Shown here: positions 46,663 to 56,210 of the stretch, piece by piece | Layout of the letters: each line of letters opens with the position of its first letter | Numbering within the stretch: position 1 is the stretch's first letter | NCBI RefSeq assembly: GCF_900094835.1 | Contig: NZ_FMAO01000006.1 | Location: forward strand, 46,874-110,873 | Origin: Weissella bombi | GTDB taxonomy: Bacteria; Bacillota; Bacilli; Lactobacillales; Lactobacillaceae | Length of the DNA: 64,000 nt | Reading direction: 5' to 3' | Program-made: the position numbers and the translations under genes | The notes under the pieces: generated by a model | What the model was told of the DNA's origin: nothing | Databases searched by the model: none | Seen by the model: only the letters and a program-made list of their open reading frames with translations

Positions 46663-48690
46663 ATGACTGAAATTCATGAATTATCAGATATTTTAGCGAA
46701 CCAGATTGCAGCTGGTGAAGTAATTGAACGACCAGGCTCAGTTGTTAAAGAGCTAGTTGAAAATGCGCTAGATGCACAAGCAACACAAATTGATATTTTG
46801 GTAGAAGAAGCGGGAATTAAATCGATTCGCGTTATTGATGATGGTGTCGGTATTGATGCTGACCAAGTGAAACGTGCTTTCTTACGACATGCAACGTCAA
46901 AAATTAGTTCGCGACAGGATTTGTTTCGGGTTCATTCACTAGGATTTCGTGGTGAGGCGTTGCCATCGATTGCCTCAGTTGCGGATGTTGTCTTACAAAC
47001 GGCTGTTGCTAATGCTAAAGAAGGATCAAAAATTCATTATCGTGGTGGTGAATTAATTACTGAAACTGGCACGAACGCGCGTCAGGGAACTGACATTTTA
47101 GTGACAGATTTATTTTTTAATACACCAGCACGCTTAAAATATTTAAAGTCACAAGCAACTGAATTATCACAAATTGTTGATGTAATAAATCGTTTGGCCA
47201 TGAGTTATACAAACGTTGCTTTTCATTTAGTACATAATGGTAAGGAATTGCTACAAACAGTTGGTAATGGTAATTTACAGCAAGTAATGGCTAGCGTTTA
47301 CGGTTTACAACAGGCAAAAAAGATGTTGGCAGTTAATGCTAGTGACAATGATTTTACGATAGATGGCTATATTTCGTTACCAGAGCTAACGCGTTCAAAT
47401 CGTTCATACATTTCAATTTTAATTAATGGACGCTTTGTTAAAAACTATAATTTAAGTAAAGCAATCGTTAAAGGTTATGGTTCGAAATTAATGGTTGGCC
47501 GTTTTCCAATTGCTGTTTTGCAAATTAAAATGGATCCACTATTAGTCGATGTTAATGTACATCCCCAAAAACATGAAGTTCGTCTGTCAAAAGAAAGTCA
47601 GTTAATGACCTTGATTGAAGAAATGATTGTTAAACGCTTTACAAATCAAAATTTGATTCCTGATGCGTATGATAATTATATGCAAGGTAAAATGGGACAA
47701 ACTGAACCTGAAGATGACGATGCACAATTTATGGCGCAACTACAAGAAATATCGCAGACTACTAATAAATCTGTGAGTGAAGTATCTGAGGATGATGATG
47801 CAGGTACGACGACAATTGATAAAACAACGTCTGAACCTTTGGCAATGCAAACAACGCAGTCAAGTCAGCATCAAAATACAATTCAACCAGTTGTTATTAC
47901 GGATGTTGCCGATTTACAAACGAAACCCGTGCAAGATTTTGTTACGAAGTATCGCTTGGAAGATCCAGTCATGCCATTTACGGAATTAGCATCGCCAGTA
48001 GCAGCAGATGAAATTCAGTTAGATTGGCGTGATGAATCTGACATAACGACAGAGTCCGAACAACAAGGCTTTCCAGAGTTACAATATATTGGTCAAATGC
48101 ATGGTACATTTTTATTTGCACAAGCAGAAGATGGTTTTTATATCGTTGACCAACATGCGGCTCAAGAAAAAATAAAATATGAATATTACCGTGAAGAAAT
48201 CGGTAAGGTGGGGTTAGCAGGGCAACGTTTGTTAGTCCCAATTGTACTAACTTATCCTAAGGTAGATATTTTAAAGATTCAGGCGCATGAAGAAGAGTTA
48301 GAAAATGTTGGTTTACATTTGGAGCCTTTTGGTGATGATGCAGTAATTGTACGTGAGCACCCTGCTTGGTTTGAAAAGGGGCAGGAAGAGTCAACGATTC
48401 GTGAGATGGTCGATTGGTTACTGCGTGATGGTAGTATAACAACGAAGGCATTTCGTGAAAAAACAGCCATTATGATGTCATGTAAACGTTCAATTAAAGC
48501 AAATTGGTCATTAAATGACTATGAGGCACGGGGATTGTTAACGCAGCTATCACAAGCAGCAAATCCTTATAATTGTCCACACGGTCGGCCGGTATTGGTG
48601 TCATTTACCAATACAGATATGGAAAAAATGTTTAAACGAATCCAGGATTCACATGAATCTTGGGTTGAGTATGATAACCATCCATTTTAA
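46663..48690 (+). CDS. mutL: DNA mismatch repair protein MutL
   Basis: 675 residues. The GHKL ATPase domain has NQIAAGEVIERP, DDGVGIDADQV and GFRGEALPSIASV. An acidic, Gln/Thr-rich linker spans about 345-470. The C-terminal dimerisation domain contains VDQHAAQEKIKYEYY, matching the DQHAx2Ex4E endonuclease metal motif, and late CPHGRPVLV, so this is the nicking type of MutL found in bacteria without MutH. GAGGGACG precedes ATG 46663. Confidence 0.96.
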   Translation: MTEIHELSDILANQIAAGEVIERPGSVVKELVENALDAQATQIDILVEEAGIKSIRVIDDGVGIDADQVKRAFLRHATSKISSRQDLFRVHSLGFRGEALPSIASVADVVLQTAVANAKEGSKIHYRGGELITETGTNARQGTDILVTDLFFNTPARLKYLKSQATELSQIVDVINRLAMSYTNVAFHLVHNGKELLQTVGNGNLQQVMASVYGLQQAKKMLAVNASDNDFTIDGYISLPELTRSNRSYISILINGRFVKNYNLSKAIVKGYGSKLMVGRFPIAVLQIKMDPLLVDVNVHPQKHEVRLSKESQLMTLIEEMIVKRFTNQNLIPDAYDNYMQGKMGQTEPEDDDAQFMAQLQEISQTTNKSVSEVSEDDDAGTTTIDKTTSEPLAMQTTQSSQHQNTIQPVVITDVADLQTKPVQDFVTKYRLEDPVMPFTELASPVAADEIQLDWRDESDITTESEQQGFPELQYIGQMHGTFLFAQAEDGFYIVDQHAAQEKIKYEYYREEIGKVGLAGQRLLVPIVLTYPKVDILKIQAHEEELENVGLHLEPFGDDAVIVREHPAWFEKGQEESTIREMVDWLLRDGSITTKAFREKTAIMMSCKRSIKANWSLNDYEARGLLTQLSQAANPYNCPHGRPVLVSFTNTDMEKMFKRIQDSHESWVEYDNHPF

Positions 48691-48711
48691 TAAATAAGGG
48701 GAAATAAGAGT

Positions 48712-49173
48712 ATGCAAGCCAGAGTATTTTTTGCGACAATTACTGGTAATAATGAAGATGTAGCCGATGTTATTGTGGCTGCGTTCAAGGCAGCTAATGT
48801 CGATGTTATTAAAGAAGATATACAGTTGATTGATCCGCAGGATATTAATAAAGATGAAACCGATATTGTCGTTGTTGTACCATATACATTCGATAATGGT
48901 TCATTGCCAGATGAAGCGCTAGATTTTTATGAGGATCTAGCAGATACTGATTTAAGCGGCATGGTGTATGGTGTATCAGGGTCTGGTGATGATTTTTATG
49001 GTGATGATTTTGCAGTTGCCATTGATAAGTTTGAACAGCAATTTGAAAAGACAGGTGCAATTAAAGGGGCATCAGGTGTTAAAGTTAACTTAAGTCCTGA
49101 TCAAGCTGCAACGAAAGCACTACAAGATTTTACACAATCATTGATTGAGACGGCAAAGAGTCAAGACAAATAA
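48712..49173 (+). CDS. Flavodoxin
   Basis: 153 residues, a single FMN-binding domain. The phosphate-binding loop is FFATITGNNEDVAD, the 50s loop VPYTFDNGSLPDE and the 90s loop VSGSGDDFYGDDF. It carries electrons between reductases and acceptors in the cytoplasm. AAGGGGAA precedes ATG 48712. It is 21 bases after mutL, perhaps on the same transcript, and ahead of the thrS leader. Confidence 0.88.
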   Translation: MQARVFFATITGNNEDVADVIVAAFKAANVDVIKEDIQLIDPQDINKDETDIVVVVPYTFDNGSLPDEALDFYEDLADTDLSGMVYGVSGSGDDFYGDDFAVAIDKFEQQFEKTGAIKGASGVKVNLSPDQAATKALQDFTQSLIETAKSQDK

Positions 49174-49200
49174 AAAGTTTTTAATTTTAAAGTTTTCAGG

Positions 49201-49206
49201 TATAAT
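49201..49206 (+). promoter_or_regulatory. Promoter -10 of the thrS leader
   Basis: TATAAT at 49201-49206; the -35 position (49178-49183, TTTTTA) is weak. It would start the T-box RNA near 49213. Confidence 0.5.
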
Positions 49207-49212
49207 AATAGA

Positions 49213-49450
49213 CGAATATAAAAACGTTGAAGAAAACACGTCGTTTAATAAATTATGTTTACAGAGAGTCAGCGGTGATGGAAGTTGGCAGCATGAATTA
49301 AACGGTACTATTTCGGAGTGTGCTGCGATTTAAGTGGCAACGTTTCCCGCGTTAAGGGACTTTGAGTGTAACAGATAATGTTATAAATTCGGGTGGTACC
49401 GCGTTCAAGCGCCCCGTTATCGGCTAAGTGTCGATAACGGGGCGCTTTTT
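49213..49450 (+). promoter_or_regulatory. T-box riboswitch controlling thrS, specifier ACU
   Basis: Leader between flavodoxin and thrS. The AGAGAG element is at about 49263-49268, the distal stem GTCAGC/GTTGGC follows, and the specifier region reads GGTACTATTTCGGAGT, putting the threonine codon ACT at 49307-49309. The T-box GGGTGGTACCGCG is at 49391-49403 with TGGT at 49394-49397 for the ACCA end of tRNA-Thr. The terminator is a 15-pair GC-rich stem, 49408-49422 with 49432-49446, then TTTTT. Specifier placement is by pattern, less fully folded than for valS. Confidence 0.9.
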
Positions 49451-49497
49451 GTTTTAAGGCGCGTTAACAAGCAACAAGTAAAAAAGGAGTAATAATT

Positions 49498-51477
49498 ATG
49501 GCAGATGTACAACTAACATTACCAGATGGTGCCCAAAAGAATTACCCAATGGGTACGACACCAATGGAAGTTGCTAAAGGTATTGCAACTTCTTTGGCTA
49601 AAAAGTCTGTTTCAGGTAAATTAAACGGACATTATGTTGGTATGAATGATGCGATTAATGAAAGTGGTCAATTTGAGCTAATCACTAAGGATGATGAAGA
49701 AGGATTACGTTTGCTACGTCATTCTGTCTCACATTTGTTGGCTCAAGCATTGAACCGTTTGTATCCTGATCAAATTCATTATGGAGTTGGTCCAGCTATC
49801 GATAATGGTTTCTATTACGATACTGATAAGGTTGAAGGAAATCAAATTTCAGTTGACCAATTCCCTGAAATTGAAAAAATGATGAAGCGCATTGTTAAGG
49901 AAAACTTGCCAATCGTTTCACGTGAAATTACGCGTGATGAAGCGCTAGATATGTTTAAGGATGATCCTTATAAAATTGAATTGATTAATGATTTGCCAGA
50001 TGACGAACCAATTTCAATTGCTGTTCAAGGTGAGCATATTGAATTGGATCGTGGTGGTTTAGTACCTGCAACTGGCTGGATTAAGCACTTTAAGTTGACT
50101 TCAGTTGCTGGTGCATATTGGCGTGGTAAGTCATCTAACCCAATGTTGCAACGTATTTACGGAACAGCATTTTGGAATGCAGAAGACTTGGATGCTGAGA
50201 TGACACGTCGTGCAGAGGCTAAGGAACGTGACCACCGTAAGATTGGTGCTGACCAAGATCTATTCTTTACGTCACAAGAGGTTGGAGCCGGATTAGCTGT
50301 TTGGATGCCAAATGGTGCTGCAATTCGTCGTACACTAGAACGTTACATTGTTGATCGTGAAGTGCAAGACGGTTACCAACACGTTTATACACCAGTTTTG
50401 TCAAACTTAAACTTGTATAAGCAATCTGGTCACTGGGATCATTATCGTGATGATATGTTCCCACCAATGGACATGGGGGATGGCGAATTCCTAGAATTGC
50501 GTCCAATGAATTGTCCTTCACATATTATGGTCTTTAAGCACCATCAACGTTCATACCGTGATCTACCATTCCGTATTGCAGAACTAGGTATGATGCACCG
50601 TTATGAAAAGTCAGGTGCCTTAACAGGTTTGTCACGTGTGCGTGAAATGACATTAAATGACGGTCACACATTCGTTATGCTTGATCAAATTGAAGATGAG
50701 TTCAAGAAAATCTTGCAGTTGATGGTTGATGTTTATAAAGACTTTGATATTACTGATTACCGTTTCCGTTTGTCATATCGTGATCCACAAAATACTGAAA
50801 AGTACTTTGATGATGATGAAATGTGGGAAAAGGCTCAAAGCATGTTGAAGACAGCTATGGATGACATGGGCTTGGAGTACTTTGAGGCCGAAGGTGAAGC
50901 AGCCTTCTATGGTCCAAAGCTTGATGTACAAATCAAGACAGCCTTGGGTGGTGAAGAAACACTATCAACTATCCAATTGGACTTCTTGTTGCCAGAACGC
51001 TTTGACGTAAATTATGTTGGTTCTGATGGTGAACTACACCGCCCTGTTATGATTCACCGTGGTATTATTTCTACTATGGAGCGCTTTACAGCTTACCTAA
51101 CTGAAATGTACAAGGGTGCTTTCCCAACATGGTTGGCACCACATCAAGTACGTATTATTCCAGTTAACCGTGAAGCCCATGGTGAATTTGCCCAAGCTTT
51201 GGCTGACCGTTTGGTTAAGCAAGGTGTTCGTGCTGAATACGATGGTCGTAACGAGAAACTTGGTTACTTAATCCGTAATGCACAATCTTTGAAGATTCCA
51301 TACACATTGGTAATTGGAGACGAAGAAGTATCAAATGATACTGTTACAATTCGTCGTTTCGGTTCACGTGATACTGCAACTGAGTCAGTTGATCAATTTG
51401 AAAAGGATTTGCTGGCTGATATTGCAAACCATTCGCGTGCTTTAGATACACTAGAAAAAGCCGTTAAAGGTGAATAG
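49498..51477 (+). CDS. thrS: Threonyl-tRNA synthetase
   Basis: 659-residue class II synthetase with the full domain set: TGS domain (1-62, [19 protein letters not shown]), editing domain ([14 protein letters not shown] and the HxxxH region), catalytic domain with the zinc ligand Cys in [12 protein letters not shown] and the motif 2 region [20 protein letters not shown], motif 3 at [15 protein letters not shown], and the anticodon domain from about 560. AAGGAG precedes ATG 49498. Expression depends on the T-box upstream. Confidence 0.97.
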   Translation: MADVQLTLPDGAQKNYPMGTTPMEVAKGIATSLAKKSVSGKLNGHYVGMNDAINESGQFELITKDDEEGLRLLRHSVSHLLAQALNRLYPDQIHYGVGPAIDNGFYYDTDKVEGNQISVDQFPEIEKMMKRIVKENLPIVSREITRDEALDMFKDDPYKIELINDLPDDEPISIAVQGEHIELDRGGLVPATGWIKHFKLTSVAGAYWRGKSSNPMLQRIYGTAFWNAEDLDAEMTRRAEAKERDHRKIGADQDLFFTSQEVGAGLAVWMPNGAAIRRTLERYIVDREVQDGYQHVYTPVLSNLNLYKQSGHWDHYRDDMFPPMDMGDGEFLELRPMNCPSHIMVFKHHQRSYRDLPFRIAELGMMHRYEKSGALTGLSRVREMTLNDGHTFVMLDQIEDEFKKILQLMVDVYKDFDITDYRFRLSYRDPQNTEKYFDDDEMWEKAQSMLKTAMDDMGLEYFEAEGEAAFYGPKLDVQIKTALGGEETLSTIQLDFLLPERFDVNYVGSDGELHRPVMIHRGIISTMERFTAYLTEMYKGAFPTWLAPHQVRIIPVNREAHGEFAQALADRLVKQGVRAEYDGRNEKLGYLIRNAQSLKIPYTLVIGDEEVSNDTVTIRRFGSRDTATESVDQFEKDLLADIANHSRALDTLEKAVKGE

Positions 51478-51494
51478 TTAAATTAATGAAGAGA

Positions 51495-51617
51495 GCGAGA
51501 CAAAAGTCGTTTTGAAGCCGGTGTGTAACGTGATTGCCGCAATTTTTGGCCGTAGCAACGCGAAGGACAAGGATTGCGGCAATTGCGTTACATTGAGGCT
51601 TCAGACTTTTGGAACGC
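51495..51617. repeat. Long imperfect hairpin element downstream of thrS
   Basis: Nested complementary blocks form one large hairpin: AAAAGTC 51502-51508 with GACTTTT 51604-51610; GAAGCC 51514-51519 with GGCTTC 51597-51602; TGTAACG 51524-51530 with CGTTACA 51586-51592; and the 11-base ATTGCCGCAAT 51533-51543 with ATTGCGGCAAT 51573-51583, enclosing a 29-base loop. The outer edge GCG pairs with CGC. It is GC-richer than its surroundings. This looks like an intergenic repeat element or a structured small RNA; whether it recurs in the genome cannot be seen from one copy. Confidence 0.75.
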
Positions 51618-51642
51618 GTTTATGTTATAAAACTTACAGGCT

Positions 51643-51648
51643 TATAAT
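51643..51648 (+). promoter_or_regulatory. Isolated TATAAT before the nagB-upstream terminator
   Basis: TATAAT at 51643-51648 without a good -35, only about 20 bases before the next hairpin. May be chance in AT-rich sequence. Confidence 0.2.
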
Positions 51649-51664
51649 TAATGCATTTTGAGAT

Positions 51665-51700
51665 AAAAGGTTGGAACAATTTTTTGTTCCAACTTTTTTT
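51665..51700 (+). terminator. Terminator between the hairpin element and nagB
   Basis: GTTGGAACAA 51670-51679 pairs with TTGTTCCAAC 51684-51693, four-base loop, T run to 51700. Likely ends thrS transcription. Confidence 0.92.
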
Positions 51701-51701
51701 A

Positions 51702-51730
51702 TTGCAAAAAAGAAAGGGGTGGTATATAAT
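51702..51730 (+). promoter_or_regulatory. Promoter of nagB
   Basis: TTGCAA at 51702-51707, 17-base spacer, TATAAT at 51725-51730, directly followed by the operator. Confidence 0.8.
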
Positions 51731-51742
51731 TGGTCTATACCA
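51731..51742. promoter_or_regulatory. NagR/DasR-type operator on the nagB start site
   Basis: TGGTCTATACCA differs by one base from the dre-type palindrome TGGTCTAGACCA bound by GntR-family NagR/DasR repressors of amino-sugar genes. It abuts the -10 and covers the predicted transcription start, ideal for repression relieved by amino-sugar phosphates. The regulator gene is not in the window. Confidence 0.8.
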
Positions 51743-51766
51743 AAAACGAATAAAGGGGATACAGTC

Positions 51767-52498
51767 ATGAAGATTATTGAAGTGCAAGATGAACAAGCAG
51801 GTGGAAAAGTAGGATTTGATATCTTTAAAGAAGCGTTGGCAAATGATGCCCAGGTATTTGGCTTAGCAACTGGGTCTACACCAATATCAATCTATAATGA
51901 ATTGACTGCAAGTGATCTTGATTTTTCAGATAAGATTTCAATTAATCTTGATGAATACCAAGGATTAGCTGGAACACATGATCAAAGTTATCGTTACTTT
52001 ATGGATGAGCATTTATTTAATCAAAAGCCATTTAAAGAATCATATGTTCCTAATGGTTTGGCCGAAGATATGGATGCTGAAACAACTCGTTATGATCGCT
52101 TAATTGCTGATCACCCACTTGACTTACAATTACTTGGTTTGGGTCAAAATGGACATATTGGTTTTAATGAACCGGGTACACCATTTGATATTCAAACGCA
52201 TGTCGTTGATTTAACGCCTTCAACGATTGCTGCTAATGCTCGTTTTTTTGCTAGCGAGGATGATGTACCACGTCGTGCAATTTCAATGGGAATTGGTAGC
52301 ATTATGAAGTCAAAGAAGATTTTGTTAGTTGCCTATGGTGAAAATAAGGCACAAGCAATTGCAGCTATGGTTGAGGGTCCTGTAACAACTGACGTACCTG
52401 CTAGTGTGCTACAAAACCATGATGACGTTACTATCATTGTTGATCGCAGTGCTGCATCTAAAATTAAAAATCGTGATCTTATTACAACGATTGCCTAA
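51767..52498 (+). CDS. nagB: Glucosamine-6-phosphate deaminase
   Basis: 243 residues; converts glucosamine 6-phosphate to fructose 6-phosphate and ammonia, feeding amino sugars into glycolysis. Motifs: [16 protein letters not shown] for phosphate binding, the catalytic Asp in INLDEYQGL, and [15 protein letters not shown] with the active-site Asn and His. AAAGGGGAT makes ATG 51767 the start; the open frame upstream runs through terminator and promoter and is not coding. Short form without the allosteric C-terminal extension. nagA is not adjacent. Confidence 0.96.
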   Translation: MKIIEVQDEQAGGKVGFDIFKEALANDAQVFGLATGSTPISIYNELTASDLDFSDKISINLDEYQGLAGTHDQSYRYFMDEHLFNQKPFKESYVPNGLAEDMDAETTRYDRLIADHPLDLQLLGLGQNGHIGFNEPGTPFDIQTHVVDLTPSTIAANARFFASEDDVPRRAISMGIGSIMKSKKILLVAYGENKAQAIAAMVEGPVTTDVPASVLQNHDDVTIIVDRSAASKIKNRDLITTIA

Positions 52499-52504
52499 AT
52501 AAAT

Positions 52505-52542
52505 AAAAAACAACTGACAAATTTTATTGTTAGTTGTTTTTT
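52505..52542 (+). terminator. Terminator after nagB
   Basis: AAAAACAACT...ACAA from 52505 pairs with TTGTTAGTTGTTTTT, six-base loop, ending in a seven-T run. Confidence 0.9.
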
Positions 52543-52620
52543 TGTTATCGATGTTATCTAGTGTAAACTATGTTTGGTGTGCTAAACTTATATATAAAGT
52601 TAAAGAAGAGGGGATAACCC

Positions 52621-53118
52621 ATGGACATGACAGGAAATGATTTCATTGAGATTTTAACCAATGAAACCTATAAAACAAAAACTTTTGAAGCAGCTGATCA
52701 AGCAACAATCAATTTAGATGAATTGTTTACAGATGTAGAAAAAGAAGCAGCGGCTAGTGAAGTTTTTAGTGACGCTTTGGTAATTAATGAAGAAGAACCA
52801 ATTATCTTTCGTATTGAAGCAAGCTTAATTAATTTGCCATTACGCTATACAAATGCAATTCGTAAAATTGTGGTAAATGATGAAGCAAAAGAAATGTCAC
52901 TTTATATGATTGTTGAACATCCATTAGTTACAAAATCACATTTACTAATTAAAAAGGCGTCTTCAGTACAGTCATTTTTAGATGATCCAACTTCCGTTGA
53001 AGAAAAAATAACATCATTTTTTAATGAACAGTTGGCACAAATTAATGCTAATAAAATTGCAGCTGCTGAAGAAGAACGAGCAGCTGCAGAGCAAGCCGCA
53101 ACAACAGAAAATCAATAA
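52621..53118 (+). CDS. Hypothetical acidic protein, 165 residues
   Basis: I do not recognise a family. The protein is cytoplasmic and acidic, with a predicted mixed fold in 20-140 (IIFRIEASLINLPLRYTNAI, MSLYMIVEHPLVTKSHLLI) and a C-terminal Ala/Glu-rich helix (about 140-160) that looks like a coiled-coil or tether. AGAGGGGATAA precedes ATG 52621. The gene lies alone between the nagB terminator and an ECF-like S component 24 bases downstream, so the two may be co-transcribed; no functional link can be named. Confidence 0.75.
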   Translation: MDMTGNDFIEILTNETYKTKTFEAADQATINLDELFTDVEKEAAASEVFSDALVINEEEPIIFRIEASLINLPLRYTNAIRKIVVNDEAKEMSLYMIVEHPLVTKSHLLIKKASSVQSFLDDPTSVEEKITSFFNEQLAQINANKIAAAEEERAAAEQAATTENQ

Positions 53119-53142
53119 TTGTTGTTATAAAGGGGTGAGGTT

Positions 53143-53679
53143 ATGAAACATAATGTTATCGCAGCACATAAGGTGATTGGGACAATTATTGGTATTATTG
53201 TTTTTATTGTCCTATTTAAATATTTGGCAATTCAAATTGGGGATACATCGGATAATGTAACATTGGCCCATGCGTGGTTATCATTAATAACGGCGATTTT
53301 TGGACCTATTTCAGGTGCTATAACTGCGTTCGTCGGTCATGCAACGAGTGATACCTTGACTAATAATGGTACTGCTTGGTGGACTTGGGTAATTGCTGAT
53401 GGCCTATTTGGTTTGTTTATTGGTTTAGTAACCAAGCGTTTGGGAATCTTTATTGGTAAACTGACAACTAGAAAATTAGTTTTATTCAATGTTTGGCAAC
53501 TAATTGCAAATATTGTTGTTTGGCTAATCGTTGCGCCATTAGGTGATTATTGGGTATATAACTTATCACTAGGTACGGCGTTTAAGGAAGGCTTGATATT
53601 AGTAATCGTTAACTTCTTAATGATTGCGATTGTTGGCACAATTTTGATGAAACTTTATCAGCATTTTTTTGTTGAATAG
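53143..53679 (+). CDS. ECF-type transporter S component, UPF0397 family
   Basis: 178 residues with about five or six membrane helices. AHAWLSLITAIFGPISGAITAFVGHATSDTL-like residues (about 41-75) are the signature of the UPF0397 branch of substrate-binding S components, which share an energising module (EcfAA'T) encoded elsewhere. The vitamin or metal-like substrate cannot be read; no riboswitch is seen upstream. AAGGGGTGAGG precedes ATG 53143. Confidence 0.82.
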   Translation: MKHNVIAAHKVIGTIIGIIVFIVLFKYLAIQIGDTSDNVTLAHAWLSLITAIFGPISGAITAFVGHATSDTLTNNGTAWWTWVIADGLFGLFIGLVTKRLGIFIGKLTTRKLVLFNVWQLIANIVVWLIVAPLGDYWVYNLSLGTAFKEGLILVIVNFLMIAIVGTILMKLYQHFFVE

Positions 53680-53724
53680 CATTTGTATTTATGCAATGCT
53701 TGATAAAAGTAAAATGCTAATTAT

Positions 53725-53769
53725 AAAAAGCGGATGAATCGTTTAGTTAAAGCGATTTATTCGCTTTTT
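53725..53769 (+). terminator. Terminator after the S component gene
   Basis: About 20 paired bases (53725-53744 with the segment ending 53769), several G-U, 3' arm ending CGCTTTTT. Confidence 0.9.
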
Positions 53770-53847
53770 GTATACTAATGGACATGGTGAAGAACACTAT
53801 TTTATGTTAAAATTTATGCAATAAGAATGAATAAAAGCGAGGTTAAA

Positions 53848-54738
53848 ATGGCCAAAATTATTGATGGTAAAGCAATTGCTAAAAAATTGCGTGCAGTTGT
53901 TGCGACACAAGCTGCAGTGTTAAAAGAACAGGATGTTATACCGGGACTAGCGGTTATTTTAGTAGGTGATGATCCGGCTAGTGAGATTTATGTACGTAAT
54001 AAAGAACGTGCTGCTGCTAAGGTTGGTGTGAATGCTAAGACATTTAAGTATCCCAATGATGCGACTGAAGCAGAAGTCTTAGCACAGGTTGAAGCGTTGA
54101 ATCAAGATGAAACAATTGATGCGATTCTTGTTCAAAGTCCTGTACCATCACAAATTAACGAACAAAAAGTACAAGAAGCTATTTTACCAGCTAAGGATGT
54201 TGATGGTTTTCATCCGGAAAATAGTGGTCGTTTATTTGCGGGTCAAAAAGGATACTATCCAATTGCCAACACACCACGTGGTATTATGACGATGTTACGC
54301 CATGAAGAAATTGATTTAGTTGGTAAGCATGTTGTTGTGCTGGGTCGTTCAATCTTAGTTGGTCGTCCCATGTTTGCCTTATTGCAAGCAGCCAATGCTA
54401 GTGTCACACTCTTGCACCGTTACACGCCGGCTGATTTACGACGTCAATTGTTGGCGACCGCAGACGTAGTGGTGGTTGCAACGGGTGTACCTAATTTGAT
54501 TATGGGTGCTGATTTAAAGCCAGGTGCAACAGTGATTGATGTGGGAATGAATCGTTTACCAGGTAATAAGTTAGTTGGTGATGTTAATTTTGAAACTGCT
54601 ACCAAAGTTGCTGGTGCAATTACACCAGTACCTGGTGGAGTTGGACCAATGACAATTGCCACGTTATTAGAGACCACCGTGGAATTAGCAGCAAACCATC
54701 ATCAAATAGAATTGGAGCAAGGATGGCAGAATATTTAA
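53848..54738 (+). CDS. folD: Methylenetetrahydrofolate dehydrogenase/cyclohydrolase
   Basis: 296-residue bifunctional enzyme interconverting methylene-, methenyl- and 10-formyl-THF with NADP. Visible: YVRNKERAAAKVGV with the catalytic Lys region, VQSPVPSQINEQKV, DVDGFHPENSGRL and VVVLGRSILVGRPM for the dinucleotide, and PVPGGVGPMTIATLLETT near the end. GCGAGG precedes ATG 53848; the seven-codon upstream extension lacks a site. It overlaps xseA by 16 bases. Confidence 0.95.
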   Translation: MAKIIDGKAIAKKLRAVVATQAAVLKEQDVIPGLAVILVGDDPASEIYVRNKERAAAKVGVNAKTFKYPNDATEAEVLAQVEALNQDETIDAILVQSPVPSQINEQKVQEAILPAKDVDGFHPENSGRLFAGQKGYYPIANTPRGIMTMLRHEEIDLVGKHVVVLGRSILVGRPMFALLQAANASVTLLHRYTPADLRRQLLATADVVVVATGVPNLIMGADLKPGATVIDVGMNRLPGNKLVGDVNFETATKVAGAITPVPGGVGPMTIATLLETTVELAANHHQIELEQGWQNI

Positions 54739-55985
54739 CAGTTTCAGCATTAACAGCCTATTTAAAGCGAAAATTTGTTGCGGATCCATATTTAAAAAAA
54801 GTTTATGTGACAGGGGAAATTTCTAATTTTCGGCAACGTCCTGGACACCAATACTTCAAAATTAAGGATGATCAAGCTGTTTTATCAGTGACTATGTTTA
54901 AATCAGCATTTAGCCGATTAAAGTTTAACTTGGAACCGGGGATGAAGGTTAATATTGTCGGCCATATTGATTTGTATGCACCAAATGGGTCATATAGTTT
55001 AATCATTGAATCATTAGAACCAGATGGTGTTGGTGCACTATATCAAGCTTATGAACAATTGAAAAATAAGTTAGAAAAAGAAGGCCTATTTAATGTTCGT
55101 CAGGCACCTATTCCACGATTTCCTAAGAAAATTGCCGTCATTACATCACCTAGTGGGGCCGTTATTCAGGATATTATGACAACAGTTAAGCGTCGTTATC
55201 CGATTGCACAAATTGTTTTGTATCCGGCAGTTGTGCAAGGAAGTGGTGCAGTACCATCTTTAAGTAAACAAATTGATGCAGTTAATCAAGCAGACGATTA
55301 TGATGTATTGATTATTGGTCGTGGTGGTGGTTCGATTGAAGATTTGTGGGCTTTTAATGATGAAGAGCTAGTACGCCAGTTATTAACTGTTAAAATTCCG
55401 ATTATTAGTTCGGTAGGTCATGAAACAGATACGACGATTGCAGATTTTGTGGCTGATAAGCGAGCCGCAACGCCGACTGCAGCAGCAGAATTAGCAACGC
55501 CTGTGCCATTAGCTGATCTTTGGTTATCGATTCAACAAGATCAGCAAAAGTTGGTAATGATTTTGCAACGTGAAATTGCACAAAGAAAAACTTATTTGGA
55601 TCGGTTACAGAAAAGTTATGTTTTAACAAATCCAGAACGTTTGTACGAAGGTTATTTACAACGCTTAGATGTTGCACAGGATAAGTTAGTTCGCGCAATG
55701 AAATTAAAAATTGAACGGCCTAATCAACAGTTACAAAATTTAGTACCACGTTTAAATCAGAGTATGAATTATGAAATGACACAAGCAAAACAACATTTTC
55801 AGCATGTAATTGCTAGTTTACAGTTGGTAAGTCCATTAGCAATCTTAAGTCGTGGTTACAGTGTGACGAGAAAGGATGCTACAGTCATTCATCAGTTAGA
55901 TCAGGTAGCTGTTAAAGATGAAATTACGGTGCAATTATCTGACGGTGAGATTGTTGCCCAGGTAACAGGAAAGAAAGAGAAATAA
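54723..55985 (+). CDS. xseA: Exodeoxyribonuclease VII large subunit
   Basis: 420 residues. The N-terminal OB fold has [21 protein letters not shown] and the catalytic domain [29 protein letters not shown] and [32 protein letters not shown] residues, followed by a long helical arm (about 280-370) that binds XseB. Degrades single-stranded DNA into oligonucleotides. Overlaps folD by 16 bases, with GGAGCAAGG as its ribosome site, and is followed one base later by xseB. Confidence 0.95.
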   Translation: MAEYLTVSALTAYLKRKFVADPYLKKVYVTGEISNFRQRPGHQYFKIKDDQAVLSVTMFKSAFSRLKFNLEPGMKVNIVGHIDLYAPNGSYSLIIESLEPDGVGALYQAYEQLKNKLEKEGLFNVRQAPIPRFPKKIAVITSPSGAVIQDIMTTVKRRYPIAQIVLYPAVVQGSGAVPSLSKQIDAVNQADDYDVLIIGRGGGSIEDLWAFNDEELVRQLLTVKIPIISSVGHETDTTIADFVADKRAATPTAAAELATPVPLADLWLSIQQDQQKLVMILQREIAQRKTYLDRLQKSYVLTNPERLYEGYLQRLDVAQDKLVRAMKLKIERPNQQLQNLVPRLNQSMNYEMTQAKQHFQHVIASLQLVSPLAILSRGYSVTRKDATVIHQLDQVAVKDEITVQLSDGEIVAQVTGKKEK

Positions 55986-55986
55986 C

Positions 55987-56205
55987 ATGGCAGATAAAAC
56001 ATTTGAAGAAAATCTTGCAACACTAGAAACCATTGTTAATCAATTAGAAAAAGGTGATGTCCCACTAGAAGAGGCATTAAAACAATTTGAAACAGGTGTT
56101 AAGATTAGTCAAGAATTACAAAAGACCTTGCAAGATGCAGAAACCAGTCTGGCTAAAATTGTTAATGCTGACGGCAGCATGAGTGATTTTAGTAAAGGAG
56201 AATAA
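55987..56205 (+). CDS. xseB: Exodeoxyribonuclease VII small subunit
   Basis: 72 residues, helical hairpin: [19 protein letters not shown] and [17 protein letters not shown] match the family closely. It binds the XseA arm. The start follows the xseA stop by one base with only a purine-rich site, so it is probably coupled to xseA translation. Confidence 0.93.
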   Translation: MADKTFEENLATLETIVNQLEKGDVPLEEALKQFETGVKISQELQKTLQDAETSLAKIVNADGSMSDFSKGE

Positions 56206-56210
56206 GACAA

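Noticed and set aside
53120..53142. Vitamin riboswitch before the ECF S component
   Set aside because: Only 24 bases separate the two genes, too short for any aptamer; none seen before 52621 either.
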